A stretch of DNA of 64,000 nt. It comes from Colius striatus. Its lineage: Eukaryota > Chordata > Aves > Coliiformes > Coliidae. Position numbers and translations under genes: made by a program. Every line of letters starts with the position of its first letter. Within the stretch, counting starts at the first letter, position 1. Location: the NCBI RefSeq assembly GCF_028858725.1, contig NC_084790.1:126501-190500 (forward strand). Direction: 5' to 3'. The notes under the pieces are model-generated. The model saw only the letters and a program-made list of their open reading frames with translations, ran no database searches and was not told the origin of the DNA. This document shows, piece after piece, positions 1-10,286 of this stretch.

Positions 1-479
1 AAACTCCTGTCAGTTTAGTGGTTGGGTCAGATCTTAAAAGTGTTCTCTAACCAAAATGATTCTACAATTCTATATGCTTACAATGGTTGAGGTAATAGCC
101 CAATGGCTGGAAAGATATCCCATGCCATGTCCATTGCCCAGAACACTATCCTGGGCCTTGAAAAACAAGCCTTATGGAGACACGGCACCCCAGAAAAGAC
201 TGAGTCAAACCACAGAGCTGATTTCTGGAACAACTTCATGGATACCTGGGTCAAAGAGCACAGCACTGAGTAGGTCTGTCACATCACCTGCCATGCACCA
301 GCATGCAGGAAAATCAAACAATACTGTTAAAGACCACACTGGGAGCAATGGGGGTGGGACCTTCAAACACTGGGATACACATTTAGCAAAGCCCACCTGG
401 TTAGTCAACATTAATCAATCTGACATGATGCTTCCCATCAGCCTTATCAACACTTCTAAATACCCAAAGGTCAGGTGTT
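1..479. other. Unrecognised sequence at left edge
   Basis: No gene, RNA or repeat was recognised. The open frame across it has no familiar domain, and it runs into a CR1 fragment on its right. Confidence 0.4.
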
Positions 480-775
480 CAGAGAATGGTGCCAGTATTT
501 GTTGTGTGGTGGCCAATGTGAGGACAAGGGGCAACGGGCACAGGCTGGAACACAGGCAGTACCCCTGGCACAGGAGAGAAACTCCTTTGGTGCTGAGGTG
601 AGGGAGCCCTGGCCCAGGCTGCCCAGGGAGGGTGTGGAGGCTCCTTCTCAGGAGGTTTCCAAACCCACCTGGACACATTCCTGTGCCCCCTGAGCGAGGG
701 GAACCTGCTTTAGCAGGAGGCTGGGCTGTGTGAGATCTGGAGGGCCCTTCCAACCCCCACCATTCTGGGATTCAG
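480..775 (+). repeat. CR1 LINE 3' end fragment
   Basis: It carries typical CR1 3'-end wording: AGGCTGCCCAGGGAGG, a segment encoding 'KPTWTHS', and CCCTTCCAACCCCCACCATT close to the end. It is a truncated plus-strand copy. Confidence 0.85.
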
Positions 776-889
776 TGTCTGTGTGTGCTCAGCACTGGTG
801 AGGTTACTCCTGGAGTCCCTGGTCCACTTCATGGCTCCCCAGGACAGGAGACGCTTGGGCATACAGGAGAGAGACCAGTAAAGGCCAAG

Positions 890-1060
890 GAACTGATAAT
901 GGGACTGGACCACCTCTGACATGAAGCAAGGCTGAGAGAGCTGGGACTCTTTCCCCTGGAGAAGAGAAAGCTTAGGGGGAAATCTCAATGATATACAGAA
1001 ATGTATGAAGGGAGGGTGCAGGGAAACAGGCCTGAGCTCTTTTATGTAGAGCTCAGTCAC
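890..1060 (+). repeat. CR1 LINE internal fragment
   Basis: A segment reading 'CTGAGAGAGCTGGGACTC..CCTGGAGAAGAGAA' followed by a 'GAAGGGAGGGTGCAGG' block matches the CR1 region just upstream of its 3' end. It is diverged and probably old. Confidence 0.7.
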
Positions 1061-1348
1061 AAGACAAGAGACAATGTACACAAACTGTTAGGTTTTGTAG
1101 GGATTATATATGGCTGAGGGTAAAGACAGAGTGCACTAACTTGCACTTCACCATTCAGCCTCTCAAGTTCCTAGAATACATCTTCCCGCATCATAAACGG
1201 TCTCAGATCTTCACCCACATCTCTGCTCACCACTTTTCACTACAAGCAAGCCGAAAATCTGCTTCCTGCACCTGCCATTGTGTGACACCATCCTCTGCTT
1301 GGCAGCTGCTGGAAAGAAATGCTGAGCAGTCTGTCTCCTGTGGCAGTC
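1061..1348. other. Spacer without recognised feature
   Basis: AT-richer DNA between CR1 debris and the RSS of the family C V segment. Nothing coding was recognised. Confidence 0.4.
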
Positions 1349-1387
1349 AGTTTTTGGTCCATGCTGCTGCAGAGCTACACCAGGGTG
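1349..1387 (-). other. 23-bp RSS of the family C V segment
   Basis: On the minus strand the V exon is followed by heptamer CACCCTG (1,381-1,387), a spacer of exactly 23 bp (1,358-1,380) and nonamer CCAAAAACT (1,349-1,357). The heptamer matches CACAGTG at 5 of 7 bases and the nonamer matches ACAAAAACC at 7 of 9. A 23-bp spacer is what TCR alpha and delta V segments carry. Confidence 0.85.
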
Positions 1388-2661
1388 AGACTAGCACCAC
1401 AGTAATACACTGCTTCATCCCATTGCTTTGCTGCCTGGATCTGCAGGGTGCATCTGTTCTCAGAGCTCACCACTGAGACATTAAAGCCATACTGGAAACC
1501 TTCTCCATAGGCATTACCGTCTTTGTAAATCCAGTCCAGGGTGCCATGTGGCTCCTGCCAGTAGCAGAACGTGAAGTAACTGCTCATACTGTCCCCACTC
1601 ATGCTGCAGCGGAAGGTGGCAGCTTCTCCCTCTTGCACAGCCAGGCTCCTCATGTCTTGCTTCAAGACCACCTGGCCAGTGACAGCTACAGTAAGAAACA
1701 ACAAGCCATGGTCATTGCAACGTTCAGCAAAGGTCAGAGCGATGCTAGGGGGGACACTGCAGTGGCACTGCATCAGGAGCAGGACTAAATCCTCTTTGAG
1801 CCCAGCTGACAACTATGGGCTGAGAAGTAGAGCTGGCACCAGGAAATCAGGGCTTACAAGGAAGGAGACACCATGGTCCCCTCCCTCCTTTTCTCAGTCA
1901 GACAAAGAGCTTTTCCTGATTTTCCTGTTCAGAGAGGGAATATTTTGCATCTGGAGGACAAAGCCCTTTGTCTTTCCCCACCAGGAATGGTGAAGGATTC
2001 ACTCTCCTGTCCCTAGAATGGCTCTGAATAAGCACAGCAGGGACAAGGACCTCTCACAAGCACATGGGACTTGCCCCCTACCCTGCCGTTGCTAAACCTG
2101 TTCTTTCAAGATGGGCTGCAGTGCCCCACGAGCAGTGTCCAGCCCCAGTGCACAGCACCAGATGAGTGGCAGGTTGGTGCCTGCCTGGAAATTGGCAGTA
2201 CCAGTAAAGAAGCTCTTGTAAAACAGCCAAAACCACCTGTGGTGTGCAGTGATGGCTCCTCTCTCCCTCTCCTTTGGAAGAGTGTCAAGCCACCTGAGCA
2301 TTCACCATCTCCAAACCTCCTGCACCTTGTGCTGTGACGCTGGCAGGTTTCTGTTAGAGCTCAGATGGATTTTCTGTCCCCGTGCGCGTTGCACAGAAGT
2401 GGCCGGCAGAGTCCTGTGGCCGCAGGGCACTTAGAGACAGAGCAAGGGCAAGCCAGGCACCGAAAGCTTCCCTCGCCCTCTCGTTCTTCCTCTCCCTCGA
2501 CCTCTCCCGGCTTCTCTCTACCCATCCCTCTCCCTCTCCTCCCCCTCCCGTTGCGGCTGCCCCCGCCCCGGGCTCGCTGCCCGCCCCGCCCGCCGCCTCT
2601 CACCTGCCGGCCCCGCGGCCAAGGCCAAGGCCAGCAGCCACGGCCCCAGCCCGGCCGCCAT
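1388..2661 (-). CDS. TCR delta-like V gene segment (family C), conserved Trp41 changed to Cys
   Basis: Two exons on the minus strand. The leader exon is 2,604-2,661: ATG at 2,661, 58 nt, hydrophobic 'GPWLLALALAAG', donor GTGAGA. The V exon is 1,388-1,685, after acceptor TTACTGTAG, and the intron is 918 bp. Leader and V join in phase 1 to give ..GPAAVTGQVVLKQD. The V domain has the first Cys in 'ATFRCSMSG', the CDR2-side motif 'GTLDWIYKDG', framework 3 'TLQIQAAK' and 'DEAVYYCGAS', all typical of vertebrate TRDV. The usual F-W-Y-R-Q appears as F-C-Y-W-Q, so the core tryptophan is Cys and the following Arg is Trp. The frame is open, but folding may be impaired. The leader assignment rests on splice phase and signal-peptide character; a 918-bp intron is long for a V segment. 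Confidence 0.78.
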
Positions 2662-3010
2662 CAGTGAACCAAGGGCCCGGCGGGGCCGCACACGAGCCGA
2701 GCGGAGCCGCGCTCGGGCGCGCTGCCGCCCGCCCCGTCGCCCCGGCCCCTCGCCGCGGCCGCGCCGGCGCCGCCCGGTCCCCCGGGCGCAGAGGCAGGGG
2801 CGGCGCGGGGCGGGACACGGGGCCAGGCCGGCGGCACAGCACGAGCGCGGCGCCCGGCGCCGTGCCCGCTGGTCGCCCCGAACGGCCCCGCTCAAGGGAC
2901 GGGCTGCCGGCCCGCAGCGGCCCCTCGCGGGTCTCTCCCCGTGCCCCGCAGCCACACCTCGCCCTGACCAGCTCCCATCCCCTGCCCGCGGGGACCGAGG
3001 CACAGTGCGT
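2480..3010. promoter_or_regulatory. CpG island over the family C leader exon
   Basis: The sequence becomes strongly GC- and CpG-rich and surrounds the leader ATG at 2,661. It probably holds the V promoter. No TATA box was seen upstream of the leader. Confidence 0.55.
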
Positions 3011-3413
3011 ACACTCCTGTTGCTCCTTGGCCTGGGCCAACCCAAAAGCTGAGGTGGTAAAGAGAAAGTCGTTGGAATTGCCAGGGCACCCTTGAGTATC
3101 TTTTCCTGTCATTCCTGCCAGGACACAAGCAGCTGTCCCGATCCAGTGTGGTGATGCCCTGTGCACTGCAGTTCATATGGTGCTGGTGGGAAAATGTCTT
3201 GCATAAGACATGACATGGCTGCAGGAGGCTCTCTGTTTTCCCCATAGAACAAGCCAAGCTGAGTCCTTGGGCTGTCCAAACCAAATTACCTTTGGGTTCT
3301 CAGTGCCATCAAACAATAATCACAACCACAGGGTAACTTCATCATCATCTTCATCTTTGCTTTTGTCTTCACCTTCCTGTTCCTCACCCTTCCTGTGACG
3401 TTCTTGGCAATGC
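3011..3413. other. Spacer between families C and D
   Basis: No gene was recognised. A short TCATCATCTTCATCTTTGC low-complexity stretch lies near 3,340. Confidence 0.4.
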
Positions 3414-3452
3414 AGATTTTGCACGAGTGGAAATGGGGCTCATCTTAACGTG
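3414..3452 (-). other. Degenerate 23-bp RSS of the family D V pseudogene
   Basis: Minus-strand heptamer CACGTTA (3,446-3,452), 23-bp spacer, nonamer GCAAAATCT (3,414-3,422). Matches to consensus are about 4 of 7 and 6 of 9. The exact 23-bp spacing directly after the Cys-Ala-Leu codons supports the call. Confidence 0.6.
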
Positions 3453-4045
3453 GTGTTTCAGAGCACAGTGCTAAACCCCAGTGCCCCCAATGGACAGAAT
3501 CAGTATTTCTAAGGGGATGTTTTGTTTTCATAGACCACCATGGAGAACTGGCCCCCATGGAACTTGTCATTCCCTTGAGATCTGAATGCCTGCAGGATAA
3601 ATGTCAGTGTTTGCCATGCGAGCTGCTGGCACCAGAAGACATTCAAATTGCTGTCCCTGTCCTCGCTGCAGGACTGGCAGGGCAGAACCACGCACTGCCT
3701 AACTGTGGCTGACACCTCAGAGGAGAATTGCTTTGGGGGATCACCTCCAACAAGACCTGCAACACAGGCAGAAATGTCTGCAGAGCAGCTTGCTTCCTTC
3801 TCTCACTTTATCTGTCTTTTAGGCCGTGTTTGCCTCAAACCTTTCTGTCTTTCCAAAGGAAAGTAAAGTTCAAGTATCTGCCTCCATGACCCCTCTTGCA
3901 TTTCTCCCTTGCCCCTTCTCCACCTTGTCAGCCCAGACCTCTGTGTAGCCTACTAGAAACTGTGAGAGACAATAGGAAATGCACAAATATACCAACCTGA
4001 CTGGATTAGCAGGACACACACTGGCACAGTCATGGTGAAGGTCAT
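3453..4045 (-). pseudogene. TCR V segment pseudogene (family D)
   Basis: The leader exon is 3,997-4,045: ATG at 4,045, 49 nt, 'MTVPVCVLLIQS', donor GTTGGT. The V exon is 3,453-3,756, after acceptor GTTGCAG, with a 240-bp intron and phase-1 join giving ..SGLVGGDPPKQF. The V domain shows the first Cys ('VVLPCQSC'), 'NVFWCQQ' with the core Trp, and 'FHGGQFSMVVYENKTS', typical TCR V framework. After 'NKTS' the frame shifts. The continuation reads PLEI..GGTGV-stop-HCALK, so the usual Tyr before the second Cys is a TAG. One frameshift plus one nonsense codon make it a pseudogene. The splice sites still look usable. Confidence 0.75.
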
Positions 4046-4764
4046 TTTTCCTGGCTCCAAAATGCCGGTTCCTGGGGAGACTCTCAGCAGCACAATGAAG
4101 AGGCTGCACAGGGTGCCAGAGCATGTGTGACAGTCACACCTCTGGGGTGAGGAGGGCAAAAACAAGGCCGTTCACCCTTTACTTGTCTTCACAGCAGAGA
4201 GCAACAGTCTCAGTGGCTTTCTGCACTTTTTTGTGGGTTTCCTCTCCCTTTGTAAGCTGTTCTCTATAAGGGAACATCCCTCCCCCACTGTAGAGTGTAT
4301 CTGCTTTTGTGTGCTCTTTGTTGGTGCGAGGGCTTTTGAAAGCACAACAGCTTCTCATAATGTTCAGGGCTCAGGGAAACACAGGTCTAAGTTTCAGGTA
4401 TCTCTTAGTTTAGCCCATCATTTTGGAAGCAGCTGTTCAGCATATCTCCATGCATAACGACTTGGAGAGGGGGAGAAAGTTGATAAAAGATAAAGAAAAA
4501 TATTTTAATGTGTGAACATATGAATTCCTAGGATAGGGGGATGGCAACCTAAAACTGATGGATTGGTTCAGTGCTGGCTGGGGCAGAGCAGGAATGGAGG
4601 GGCCTGCAGCCCCACCCCCAGCACAGCTCTACACCTGTGCAAGGCATATGGACAGGGCTTGGGGCTCCCCACATGCTGCTGGCACAGTGGAGACGAAGGG
4701 GACTGAGACTGTGACAGGGTGGGACAGGCAAAACTGTGGTGTTTGGAGCCACTAAATGGAGAAA
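4046..4764. other. Unrecognised intergenic sequence
   Basis: Upstream of the family D leader. No coding region or repeat family was recognised. Confidence 0.4.
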
Positions 4765-4930
4765 TGGAGAGAGAACTCTCTGGATGGCCAGGCTCTGAGA
4801 GAGGTGGGAATGCAGTGAGGTCCCACTGGATGCCAGTCACCTGTGGTGTTCCCCAGGGCTCAGTGGTAGGGTCTGTTCTGATTGGCATCTTTATCAATGA
4901 TCAGGATCTTAAAACCAGACATTTTGTCAC
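4765..4930 (+). repeat. CR1 LINE reverse-transcriptase fragment
   Basis: The plus-strand frame reads 'CGVPQGSVVGSVLIGIFIND', the CR1 reverse-transcriptase block that normally reads SGVPQGSVLGPVLFNIFIND. It is a short internal piece only. Confidence 0.85.
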
Positions 4931-5344
4931 ACATTTGTTGTCAGGTCTGCCTTTCTGAGATCTGGAGAGGAGCTCATAACACTTCTCTCCCAAAGCCTCC
5001 CTCCCTGCTGTAAAACAGGAAGAGGCAAAAAGGGCCAGAAGAATTTCTCTGAGAGCACTCTTAAGTAGAATTGGGTCCAACCTAGTACAGACAGGTCACT
5101 TACCAAGAGGGATAGAGACAGAGACTCAAAGGTGTGACCCAGGCTGATACAATTTACTGAACTCCTGCAGCATATTAATTGAGTTACTGCCCACACTGAT
5201 GTGTTTTGCACCAGAAATGATCAGGTCTCTCATCCTGTCAGGCGAAAGATACCTCCACTGGGGAATGTGCCTGGCAGAAAGCAGGAAATGCCAAGATAGT
5301 AATTCAGGCAGCCAAAACATAGCCCATAGCATCACCTGGGATGC

Positions 5345-5433
5345 TTTGCATTCAGGATGACCTTGTCAGAAAATCATCACCTCTGCAAAGGAAGCCTTTG
5401 GCAGCCTGGGGCAGGGAAGGTCCACGATAAAAG
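5345..5433 (+). promoter_or_regulatory. Feather keratin promoter (solitary gene)
   Basis: A TATA-like box GATAAAAG lies at 5,426-5,433. Upstream, TTTGCATT (5,345-5,352) and 'TCAGAAAATCATCACCTCTG' form a module shared with the other single keratin genes here. Confidence 0.75.
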
Positions 5434-5870
5434 CCAGCCCAGCTCCTCGCTCCTTCATCCACTTCTCTTGCCTCCTTTTCCTCAGGAGTCAGGTGAGTCT
5501 CAAGACCCTTCTCCTTCTCTGCTTTCTCAAAAAGGAGGTCTCACTTCGGTAGACCTCTCAGCTGTCACCACCTGTCTTCTGCACTACATGTGAGGGCTGC
5601 ATGTCACGGCAAAGGGAACTGGGGAGAGGGCTGGAGATGGAGGGAAGGTGGAACTGTACCGAGGTAGCCTCTGGACTCAGCACTAACTGCTGGTGGCTCT
5701 TTCTGGGCCATGGTAGGATGAGGCCAAGAAGCCTTCATATGTCTTAGCACAGCCTCCACATCCAAACTCTGCATGTTCTTTGCCTCTCTCATGATGTGGT
5801 GACAGGCTGCTTCTCATTCATGCTCTGCTTCCTCCCTGCTCTGTCTCCTAGGTCACCTCCAGCCTCAGCC

Positions 5871-6173
5871 ATGTCCTGCTGTGACCAGTGCCAGTCCTGC
5901 CAGCCCTGCGGCCCGACCCCGCTGGCCAACAGCTGCACTGAGCCCTGCTGCAGGCAGTGCCAGGACTCCAACATCATCATCCAGCCCTCTGCTGTGGTGG
6001 TGACCCTGCCCGGCCCCATCCTCAGCTCCTTCCCTCAGAACACCGTTGTGGGCTCCTCCACCTCTGCTGCTGCTGGCAGCATCCTCAGCAGCCAGGGAGT
6101 GCCCATCTCCTCCGGGGGCTTTGACCTCTCCTGCATCACCAGCCGCTACTGTGGCAGCAGATGTCCCTGCTAA
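5871..6173 (+). CDS. Feather beta-keratin, cysteine-rich, 100 aa
   Basis: A structural corneous beta-protein that assembles into the 3-nm filaments of feather barbs and is cross-linked by disulfides. The start is the ATG in the MSCC context, 19 nt into exon 2; an upstream in-frame ATG at 5,796 lies in the intron. Residues 1-30 are Cys-rich ([17 protein letters not shown]). Residues 31-60 form the beta core with '[20 protein letters not shown]'. The tail is Gly/Ser-rich and ends [10 protein letters not shown] count 13 cysteines. A non-coding exon 1 ends at donor GTGAGT (5,493), the intron is 5,493-5,851, and poly(A) signal AATAAA is at 6,564-6,569. The 100-aa length is normal for the family. 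It is closest to the gene at 39,769 (DQCQSCQ N-terminus), so the duplication linking them spans the TCR V array. Confidence 0.95.
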   Translation: MSCCDQCQSCQPCGPTPLANSCTEPCCRQCQDSNIIIQPSAVVVTLPGPILSSFPQNTVVGSSTSAAAGSILSSQGVPISSGGFDLSCITSRYCGSRCPC

Positions 6174-6589
6174 AGCTGCCACCAACAGCCTCAGACAAGG
6201 ACTCCCAGGAACTCAGAACATGATGCTATACAGAGGATTGGAGTTCATGCTGCTATTTTCTGACTAGCTGGTCATCTCTGGTGTGTCCTGCAAGGGCAAG
6301 ATTGGAAGGTATCAGCCTGGGCTCTGTGAAAACACCACCAATGTCTCTCTCCTGTCTTCACTCACCCTTTTCTCTCTTTTCTTTGCTGTTGTCTTGTGCT
6401 CCCCCAAAAGTCTGCTGGGAGGATTCCAGCCAGTATCCTGCCAGCCTGTCTTCTATGCTGGGGCAGGCTGATGGGTAAAGGGGCACAGATTCCTGTCTGT
6501 TCCTGCTCCCCCTGGCTCTGGAGATCTCCGCTTGGCGTGACCTTGTTTCCCTCTTTAGACATTAATAAAATGCTGCAACCATGTATGTG

Positions 6590-7339
6590 TCCCTGAGATT
6601 GTCTTTCATCCACATCCTGAATGCTGAGGGAGAAGAGCATTGCTTTGTGGGAGGTGAGAGCGCAAAGGAGCCCTTCACCACTGGCAGAAGCCTTGGAGAG
6701 TGGGACACACGGCATTGATTCATTTTCAGACCTCCTGGAACTGAGGAAGACATCCCAGGTCACTTGACAGGCAGCGGCCATCAGTCCTTGCCCTCTGTAA
6801 TTCTGCTCAGAAACAGAACCATAGAATCACAGAATGGTGGGGGTTGGAAGGGACCTTTAGAGATCATTGCCCAGTGATCCAACCTATCCCCTGTAGAGCT
6901 CCTTGTCCCACAGGAGACTCCATAGAACTTCCTAGTTTGGTACCAGCAGTGAGTGAAGCTGCAAAGGGACACCCACTGAGCTGAGCATCACCCTGGGTCA
7001 TTTGGGACGTTTGTTCACAATACCACGAAATCCCTCTGAAAATCGTCATGTAAAGGACGCAGGGCTATAAACTTTGTAAAGGGCAACAAAAGCTGAGCAT
7101 CCTTGGCAAAAGGAGAGGGACAAGACGCAGCATGGCACGGGCTGGCTGAACATCTCTGCCCTCCACCACGCACGACGGAGCCAGTGCTGCCAGGACGTAG
7201 GGATGGCCAAGGAGTGCAATGGGATCCAGAGCGCTCCGAGCCGCGCGGAAGGCACCCAGACGGAACCCCGCTCGGCTCCCGCCTCCCACAGAGCGCCGCG
7301 ACTCCGGCGCAGCGGGACAGAACGCGGCCGGCAGGACCC
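6590..7339. other. Unique spacer left of the hybrid array
   Basis: No gene was recognised apart from a CR1 tail near 6,822. GC content rises towards 7,200, where the CpG island of the first family A segment starts. This flank is not present in later units. Confidence 0.5.
6822..6935 (-). repeat. CR1 LINE 3' end, minus orientation
   Basis: It begins with AGAATCACAGAATGGTGGGG and GTTGGAAGGGACCTTTAGAG, the reverse complement of the CR1 3' terminus. Confidence 0.85.
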
Positions 7340-7390
7340 GGAGCGGCGGGCGGCAGCGCCCCCTGTCGGCCCCGCCGTGCCGCCCGCGGC

Positions 7391-7429
7391 GGTTCGTGCC
7401 CGGCCGCAGCCCCGGCTCCTCTCCCCGTG
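7391..7429 (-). other. 23-bp RSS of V family A, unit 1
   Basis: Minus-strand heptamer CACGGGG (7,423-7,429), 23-bp spacer, nonamer GCACGAACC (7,391-7,399). The first three heptamer bases, which matter most for cleavage, are intact; the rest is off consensus. Confidence 0.8.
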
Positions 7430-8248
7430 TCTCCCACGGCGCACCAGTACACGGCCGCGTCCCCGCGCCGGGGCCGGGAGAGCCGCAGCCCGCTGGACCG
7501 CCGGTCTGCCGACACCGACAGCCGCCCCGACGGCGACCGCAGCTCCTGGGACCCTCGGAGAGCGCTCACGAGCCACTCGGGACCTCGGCCCGGGAACTGA
7601 CGGTACCAGTGGATATAGTCATAGGAGTTGATGCTGGGGTGAGAGCAATTGATGGTGATGCCGATCTCCTCGCTGGTCTCTGCCCGCGGCTCCTGCTGCA
7701 CCTGGGCTCTGCCCGCAGCCACTGCCGAGAGAAAAGAAGGAAAAGCGCTCCAAAGCTGCTCTGCCCAGCTCTGCCTGCTGCTGCCCGCACTAACCCCGCA
7801 GCCGCCGCCAGCAGCGTCCCGACGTGATGAGGAGAAGAGTTTGCACAGGCTGTCAGCAGGTGCCCCGATGGAAGTGGCCCTTAATTGCTGTGGGAGAGCC
7901 GAGTGCGAGAACGCCGGGGGAAGGCTGGACGTGTTGAGGAAGGAAAGGGAAGCAAAGGCAAAAGAGGGAGGACGCGGCGAGCGGGAAGCAACGACTGATG
8001 GGCGATCCGGCAGGAGCCCGGGGAAAGGCAGGAAAGAGCGAGCGCCGGACACAGAAGCGAGCGCTGGGTTCTGTGGGGGCTGCAGCAGAGGGAGGGAAAG
8101 ACGGGAGGCCGCTTCGGGATAGAGGTCGGTGAGGAAGCGCCGAGGGAGCCGCGGGGACCCCCAGGCTCAGCCCCGGCCCCCCGCAGCCCCGCGCACCCAG
8201 CAGCAGCGCGGCCAGCCCGGCCAGCCCCGCGCCCCGGCCCCGCCGCAT
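7430..8248 (-). CDS. TCR alpha/delta V segment, family A, unit 1
   Basis: A germline V segment encoding the leader and variable domain of a TCR alpha or delta chain. The leader exon is 8,197-8,248: ATG at 8,248, 52 nt, Leu/Ala-rich '[10 protein letters not shown]', donor GTGCGC. The intron is 475 bp. The V exon is 7,430-7,721, after acceptor TCTCGGCAG, with a phase-1 join giving ..[15 protein letters not shown]. Conserved sites are the first Cys in 'ITINCSHP', 'IHWYRQFPG' with the core Trp, and '[12 protein letters not shown]' with the second Cys. CDR1 region is SINSYDY and CDR2 region is ALRGSQEL. The reading frame is open through the RSS and the segment looks functional. It lies inside a CpG island and is transcribed away from the keratin gene to its right. 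Alpha versus delta use cannot be told from the sequence. Confidence 0.88.
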
Positions 8249-8335
8249 CCCGCCGCTCCGCCGCCCGCGCCTCGCTGTGCCCAGCCAGCCCCGGCCCTGG
8301 GCTCCGGCCCCGCCGCCTCCTCCACAACGCCCCCT

Positions 8336-8379
8336 TCTCTCCCCTCCCCTCCCCTCCCCTCCCCTCCCCTCCCCTCCCG
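8336..8379. repeat. (CCCCT)n pentanucleotide tract, unit 1
   Basis: About eight copies of CCCCT begin about 90 bp upstream of the family A leader ATG, followed by CCCGG repeats. The minus strand is G-rich with regularly spaced G4 runs. Confidence 0.95.
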
Positions 8380-8520
8380 GCCCGGCCCGGCCCGGCCCTG
8401 CGCGGCCGCCGCTGACAGCTCCGCCCCGGGGCTCAGCCCCCAGCGGCCCCTCGCCCGGCCTCACACGGCTCCGGGGCTCTGCCGACAGCCTCCCTTCAGC
8501 TGCCTCTCTGCACTCCCAGC

Positions 8521-9500
8521 CCAGCTCAGCTGTGACAGGGCCCCCGCACCCTGCGAGGCCTTGGTGGGACCCTGCTCAGGACGTCCGCGTCCTCCCTGGC
8601 CCAGGGAGCTCCAGTCTGGACGCAGAACTCCAGACGTGGTCCCACAGGGGACACACAGTCACGGACACTTTCCTGCCCCTGCTGACAGCGCTTGTTCCAG
8701 CACAGCTCACCATGCCCTTGCTCTTTGCTGCAGGGGAACGTCTCTTGCTTATGCTCACCTCACTGTCTCCTCAACCCCAACATCCTTCTCTGGGCATCTG
8801 CTTCCCACACAGGGACTCCCCAGCACGTCTGGCTGCAAGGTCTTACTTCTACCCCAGACACAAACCCCCGACGTTCACACAAACGCAGCTGCTCAAAAAC
8901 ACACACAAGGACCAGAGCAGAGTGTGGACTCTGCTGAGGGCAGACGGGGACAACTGCATCAGGGCTCAGGCATTCTGGGCAGAGAAAAGCCCCAGCCATG
9001 CCCACGCCGTTCTTTGTGAGCTCTCAGGCAGCACACAAAAGAGACGAGGGAAAACAGGCCAGATGCTTTTCCTGAGGTCCATGTTAGGGAGGAGGGGGGC
9101 AAAGCCAACAAGACACCCCACAACAGCTATGGAGGCAACAACGAGTGCCCCTCAGGCTGAGCCTCTGAAGGAGGGAAAGAGCTGGACATGGCCCATGCTC
9201 AAGCTTGGCAGCTCTGGGACAGCCAGCTGAGGAGGGCTGCATCCTCCTCCTGAGAATGACGCTTCCGACGGCCCCTCCGGAGTGGCCCAGGCTGACACCA
9301 ACTGCCTGCGCTGGACCCCTCCAGCACTTGAGCTGAGTCTGCTGCCCGCACTGCTGCATTCCTGCCTTGGAAACGCTGGGGCCTTTCATCCCAGAGCTCA
9401 GAAGCAGCCTTCACTGGGGAGTGGGCATGGCCCAGAGCTGGAAATGAAAAGGCAGCAGCGTTGGAAATGAAAGCACAGCCCATATCATTAGCTGCCACGG
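8521..9500. other. Divergent intergenic gap, unit 1
   Basis: No coding region was recognised between the family A leader side and the keratin promoter. Near 9,435 a repeated GGAAATGAAA..GGCAGCA block is shared with the upstream flanks of the other keratin genes and may be a conserved upstream element. Confidence 0.5.
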
Positions 9501-9587
9501 TTTGCATTTCAGGCGAGTGCGTCAGCAAATTGTTACCTCTGCAAAGGCTGCCTCAGGTCCTGCAGCCACGAAGGGCAGCTATAAAAG
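9501..9587 (+). promoter_or_regulatory. Feather keratin promoter, unit 1
   Basis: TTTGCATT at 9,501 and TCAGCAAATTGTTACC near 9,523 precede TATAAAAG at 9,580-9,587. Confidence 0.8.
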
Positions 9588-9989
9588 GCAGCCCAAGTCC
9601 CTGCTCTCTCATCCGCTTCTCCTGCCTCCTTCTCCTCCTCGGGAACAGGTGAGTCTGAAGCCCCTTCTCTTCCCCTTCCAAAGAGGGATCTCTCCTCCAG
9701 AAACCTCTCTGCTGAGAGTGCTCCGTCCTGTCCTGGGCTCTGGTTCTTCTTCTCGTGCCAATGGAAAGAAGGGAGAGGTCTGACTCGGTTTGGGAACTTG
9801 GAGGGAGCTTCCCACGTGCAGGCTGCTCTGTGGAGAGCGATGCAGAGCGTGTGGCTGCTGGCACAGCTTCCAGCTCCCCACTCGGTCGTGCCCGTGGCCG
9901 CCTCGTGCCAGTGTCCCCAGGCTGCTCCTCAGCCAGCGTGTGCTCTGCTCCCTCCTTGTTGTGTCCCAGGTGAAACGCCAGCGCCAGCC

Positions 9990-10286
9990 ATGTCCTGCTA
10001 CAGCTCGTGCCAGCCCTGCGGCCCGACCCCGCTGGCCAACAGCTGCACTGAGCCCTGTGTCAGGCAGTGCCAGAGCTCCAACGTGGTCATCGAGCCTCCT
10101 GCTGTGGTGCTGACCCTGCCCGGCCCCATCCTCAGCTCTTTCCCTCAGAACACCGTTGTGGGCTCCTCCACCTCCGCCGCCGCTGGCAGCATCCTCAGCA
10201 GCCAGGGAGTGCCCATCTCCTCCGGGGGCTTTGACCTCTCCAGCATCACCAGCCGCTACTGTGGCAGGAGATCCTCCCCCTGCTAA
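9990..10286 (+). CDS. Feather beta-keratin, 98 aa, unit 1
   Basis: A structural feather protein. The start is the [14 protein letters not shown], 20 nt into exon 2. The Cys-rich head is followed by the beta core '[20 protein letters not shown]' and the tail [10 protein letters not shown]. Compared with the solitary gene at 5,871 it has fewer cysteines and 'VVIEPP' in place of 'IIIQPS'. The non-coding exon 1 ends at donor GTGAGT (9,649), the intron is 9,649-9,969, and ATTAAA is at 10,677-10,682. The product is identical in all four units. The gene converges on the B segment: only 224 bp separate its poly(A) signal from the B nonamer, so read-through could enter the V segment antisense. Confidence 0.96.
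   Translation: MSCYSSCQPCGPTPLANSCTEPCVRQCQSSNVVIEPPAVVLTLPGPILSSFPQNTVVGSSTSAAAGSILSSQGVPISSGGFDLSSITSRYCGRRSSPC

Larger units (their letters stand above)
7200..8520. promoter_or_regulatory. CpG island spanning V family A, unit 1
   Basis: A dense run of CpG covers the V exon, intron and leader and continues upstream. Its upstream part is the likely V promoter and faces the divergent keratin promoter at 9,580. The same island recurs in every unit. Confidence 0.6.

Noticed and set aside
1686-1812. Open-frame extension as the leader of the family C V segment
   Set aside because: It has no upstream ATG, only a TTG, and crosses the acceptor TACTGTAG. The leader at 2,604-2,661 fits phase and signal-peptide character better.
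5796-5870. Upstream in-frame ATG extending the keratin by 25 residues
   Set aside because: It lies in the intron before acceptor CTCCTAG. All family members begin at the MSC ATG in exon 2.
7015-8052. 345-residue minus-strand open frame (and copies at 13,759, 20,411, 27,196 and 33,899) as one long protein gene
   Set aside because: Only 7,430-7,721 is V exon. The rest reads through the leader intron, RSS and, in units 2-5, the minisatellite, all open because of GC-rich, stop-poor sequence.
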